A stretch of 64,000 bases of DNA, taken from assembly GCF_020907245.1 (NCBI RefSeq), contig NZ_JAJJWH010000002.1, forward strand, positions 1 to 64,000, written 5' to 3'. Shown here piece after piece: positions 62,278 through 64,000 of this stretch. The notes under the pieces were generated by a model that saw only the letters and a list, made by a program, of their open reading frames with translations, ran no database searches and was not told the DNA's origin. Origin of the DNA: Pontibacter harenae. Lineage in GTDB: Bacteria > Bacteroidota > Bacteroidia > Cytophagales > Hymenobacteraceae. Numbering within the stretch: the stretch's first letter is position 1; each line of letters begins with the position of its first letter. A program made the translations under genes and the position numbers.

Positions 62278-64000
62278 CTATTGGTGCTCTTTCTTATAAA
62301 CAGCCACTGAAAGCCTTATTTTAAAGTATTCGTACTGCTCTCCTAGCGCCTCAAACAGATCTTTCAGTTTTGCATCCGCCCCAAGTTTTGCAATAGCTTT
62401 GGCTATAGCATTGTATTCAGCCTTCGTCAGGTAGTTATTCAGCGATACATTATACCCCTGCTCATATAGGGTGGCAATATGAGAAAAGATAGTTACCGGG
62501 TTCAGGTTTCGCTGCTGGGCAATCTGCTCTACCGTATGGCCTTGCTGCAGTGCCTCAAACGTAACCAGGTGGGTTGCTCCCTTGATCTTATTCCCTTTCG
62601 ATTGCTCTTCCGTCATAAAGCTCATAATCTCGTTGATGAACTCATGGCCGTAGCGTTCGTACTTCTGCGACCCCACACCAGAAATAGCCAGCATCGCAAT
62701 TCGGTTTGTTGGTTTTTCTGCCGCCATTTCCTGTAGTGTGCTATCGGTAAACACTACATAAGGCGGCACGTTGGCTTCGTCGGCAATGCGTTTGCGCAGC
62801 TGGCGTAGGCGCTCGAACAGCGCATCTTTTACCAGCTCCCGCTTCGGACGTGAACGCACAGTTGCCTCCGCTTCCTGCTGCTTCACTTCCTCAAACTTCA
62901 CAAGCTCTACCTTTTGTCCCTCAAACAGCACCTGCTTACTTTGCTCTGTCAGCTTTAAGGTATAGTTCTGGTCGTAGGCCAGCTCCACTAGCCCCGCATT
63001 CAGCATCTGGTGCAGGTAACGGTTCCAGTCCATGGTACTTATGTCGCGACCTGCGCCGTAGGTCTTGATCTTATCGTAGCCAGCAGACATAACCTGGCTG
63101 TTGCGGGAACCACGTAGCACATCCACTAACAAAGTCATATTCACATTTTCCTGCGTACGGGCAATGGCAGAAAGGGCCTTTTGCACAAGCAAAGTACCAT
63201 CGAAGGTGCTGGGAGGGTTTCGGCAAATGTCGCAGTTGCCACAGTCTTTTGTTAAAGTTTCGCCAAAATACTGCAGCAAAATGCGCCTGCGGCAGGCGGC
63301 CGCTTCGGCAAACTGTTGCATGCGCTCCAGCTTCACCAATTGCAACTCCGACTGGTTTTTAGCAGCATCATTGTCCTGCAGCATGTTGCGCAGGTTCATC
63401 ACGTCGGCAAAAGAATAAAACAACAGCGCATCCGACTGCGCACCGTCACGCCCTGCCCTTCCTATTTCCTGGTAATAACTTTCGATGTTCTTGGGCAGAT
63501 TGTAATGTATTACCCAACGCACATTCGATTTATCGATACCCATACCGAAGGCAATGGTAGCACACACTATCTGCACATCGTCGCGCAGAAAAGCCTCCTG
63601 TGCCTTTGCCCGCTGCTGCGGTGACATACCCGCGTGATAATAGGTAGCACTAAAACCACTTGTCTTCAACTTATTCGCTATAGATTCGGTGGCATTACGG
63701 CTAAGGCAATAAATTATGCCTGGCTGCTTATGGTGCCGCTCCAGAAACTCTGTTATCTTATTAAAACGGTCTCGGCCTGGCTTTACCATCAGGTTTATGT
63801 TCGGCCTATCAAACGAGGAAATAAATACCTTTGGATTCTGGAGATACAGCTGCTCCTGCATATCCTTTTGTGTAAGCTTATCGGCTGTGGCAGTAAGTGC
63901 TACAACGGGAATCTGCGGAAACTGCTGTTTCAGTGCCTTTAGCTGTGTATACTCAGGTCTAAAATCGTGGCCCCAAGCAGAGATACAGTGTGCCTCGTCT
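62278..64000 (-). CDS. recQ: RecQ-type DNA helicase, C-terminal part (runs off the window)
   Basis: A 3'-5' DNA helicase. An ATG at 63861 is internal: the frame stays open to the window edge and reads [17 protein letters not shown] (motif II, Walker B) and VALTATA (motif III) before it. Then follow motif IV ([12 protein letters not shown]), V and VI ([33 protein letters not shown]), the RQC zinc site (CRRRIL, CGNCDIC), an RQC winged-helix part (about 63200-62870), the HRDC domain ([21 protein letters not shown]) and a further C-terminal helix-turn-helix region. The N-terminal motifs 0-I lie beyond 64000. Confidence 0.95.
   Translation of the reverse strand, partial: DEAHCISAWGHDFRPEYTQLKALKQQFPQIPVVALTATADKLTQKDMQEQLYLQNPKVFISSFDRPNINLMVKPGRDRFNKITEFLERHHKQPGIIYCLSRNATESIANKLKTSGFSATYYHAGMSPQQRAKAQEAFLRDDVQIVCATIAFGMGIDKSNVRWVIHYNLPKNIESYYQEIGRAGRDGAQSDALLFYSFADVMNLRNMLQDNDAAKNQSELQLVKLERMQQFAEAAACRRRILLQYFGETLTKDCGNCDICRNPPSTFDGTLLVQKALSAIARTQENVNMTLLVDVLRGSRNSQVMSAGYDKIKTYGAGRDISTMDWNRYLHQMLNAGLVELAYDQNYTLKLTEQSKQVLFEGQKVELVKFEEVKQQEAEATVRSRPKRELVKDALFERLRQLRKRIADEANVPPYVVFTDSTLQEMAAEKPTNRIAMLAISGVGSQKYERYGHEFINEIMSFMTEEQSKGNKIKGATHLVTFEALQQGHTVEQIAQQRNLNPVTIFSHIATLYEQGYNVSLNNYLTKAEYNAIAKAIAKLGADAKLKDLFEALGEQYEYFKIRLSVAVYKKEHQ

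Noticed and set aside
1-64000. tRNA, rRNA, CRISPR arrays, insertion sequences
   Set aside because: I looked for TPsiC-type motifs, regularly spaced repeats and transposase motifs on both strands and found nothing convincing; reading by eye can miss a degenerate case.

Overview
The window is chromosomal DNA of a Bacteroidota bacterium, most likely a Cytophagales/Hymenobacteraceae member such as Pontibacter (inference from gene content and protein style; no rRNA gene is present to test it). Supporting signs are an outer-membrane-barrel TonB receptor with a carboxypeptidase-regulatory-like domain, many short-spaced lipoproteins, a type IX-like C-terminal domain protein, a DUF4397 protein, a deoxyhypusine-synthase-like gene, menaquinone genes, weak Shine-Dalgarno sequences and TAnnTTTG-like -7 boxes. 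I see no tRNA, rRNA, CRISPR array, insertion sequence or prophage. Most transcription units end in clear hairpin terminators, many shared by convergent genes.

Layout. 1-10 kb: AT-rich leader with a small gene relic, TonB receptor, haem A synthase, thioesterase, a yeast-type cytosine deaminase, CPBP protease, several small poorly known proteins (one Rof-like) and a fatty acid desaturase. 10-24.6 kb: GH13 alpha-glucosidase, Amt ammonium transporter with an inverted repeat abutting its start codon, ABC-F ATPase, 2H phosphoesterase, large-subunit catalase, M1 aminopeptidase, beta-barrel protein, deoxyhypusine-synthase-like protein, HslV. 25-29 kb: small secreted/lipoproteins, pyruvate dehydrogenase E2, histidine phosphatase. 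29.4-35.8 kb: menaquinone genes (MenI-like thioesterase, menF, menD, menB, menE) with a long imperfect inverted repeat between menF and menD. 35.9-38.2 kb: beta-propeller lipoprotein, DUF1835 protein, a very small T9SS-CTD-like protein.

38.3-47.7 kb is the most interesting block: nine genes on the minus strand closed by a shared terminator. They encode a GMC flavoprotein, its Tat-exported gluconate-2-dehydrogenase-subunit-3-like partner, a lipoprotein cytochrome c, two Gfo/Idh/MocA oxidoreductases, a DUF1080 (3-keto-glycoside-acting) protein and three TIM-barrel sugar isomerase/epimerase-like proteins. Read together they look like an oxidative, 3-keto-sugar route for glycoside or sugar-derivative breakdown: oxidise C3 in the periplasm with electrons passed to cytochrome c, cleave the keto-glycoside by elimination, then rehydrate, isomerise and reduce. 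No glycoside hydrolase or SusC/D pair accompanies it.

48-64 kb: zinc alcohol dehydrogenase, class IV aminotransferase, a CstA-family transporter gene broken by an in-frame TAG, a CarboxypepD_reg-like membrane protein, a ketopantoate-reductase-like gene broken by an in-frame TAA, an Agenet/Tudor-like secreted protein, MFS transporter, a further Gfo/Idh oxidoreductase, prephenate dehydrogenase, SDR reductase, thymidylate synthase, pirin, an XRE-S24 repressor with operator-like palindromes at its start, and the C-terminal part of RecQ running off the window. Three lesions (two nonsense codons and one four-base duplication that breaks a signal peptide) lie between 40.9 and 53.3 kb.
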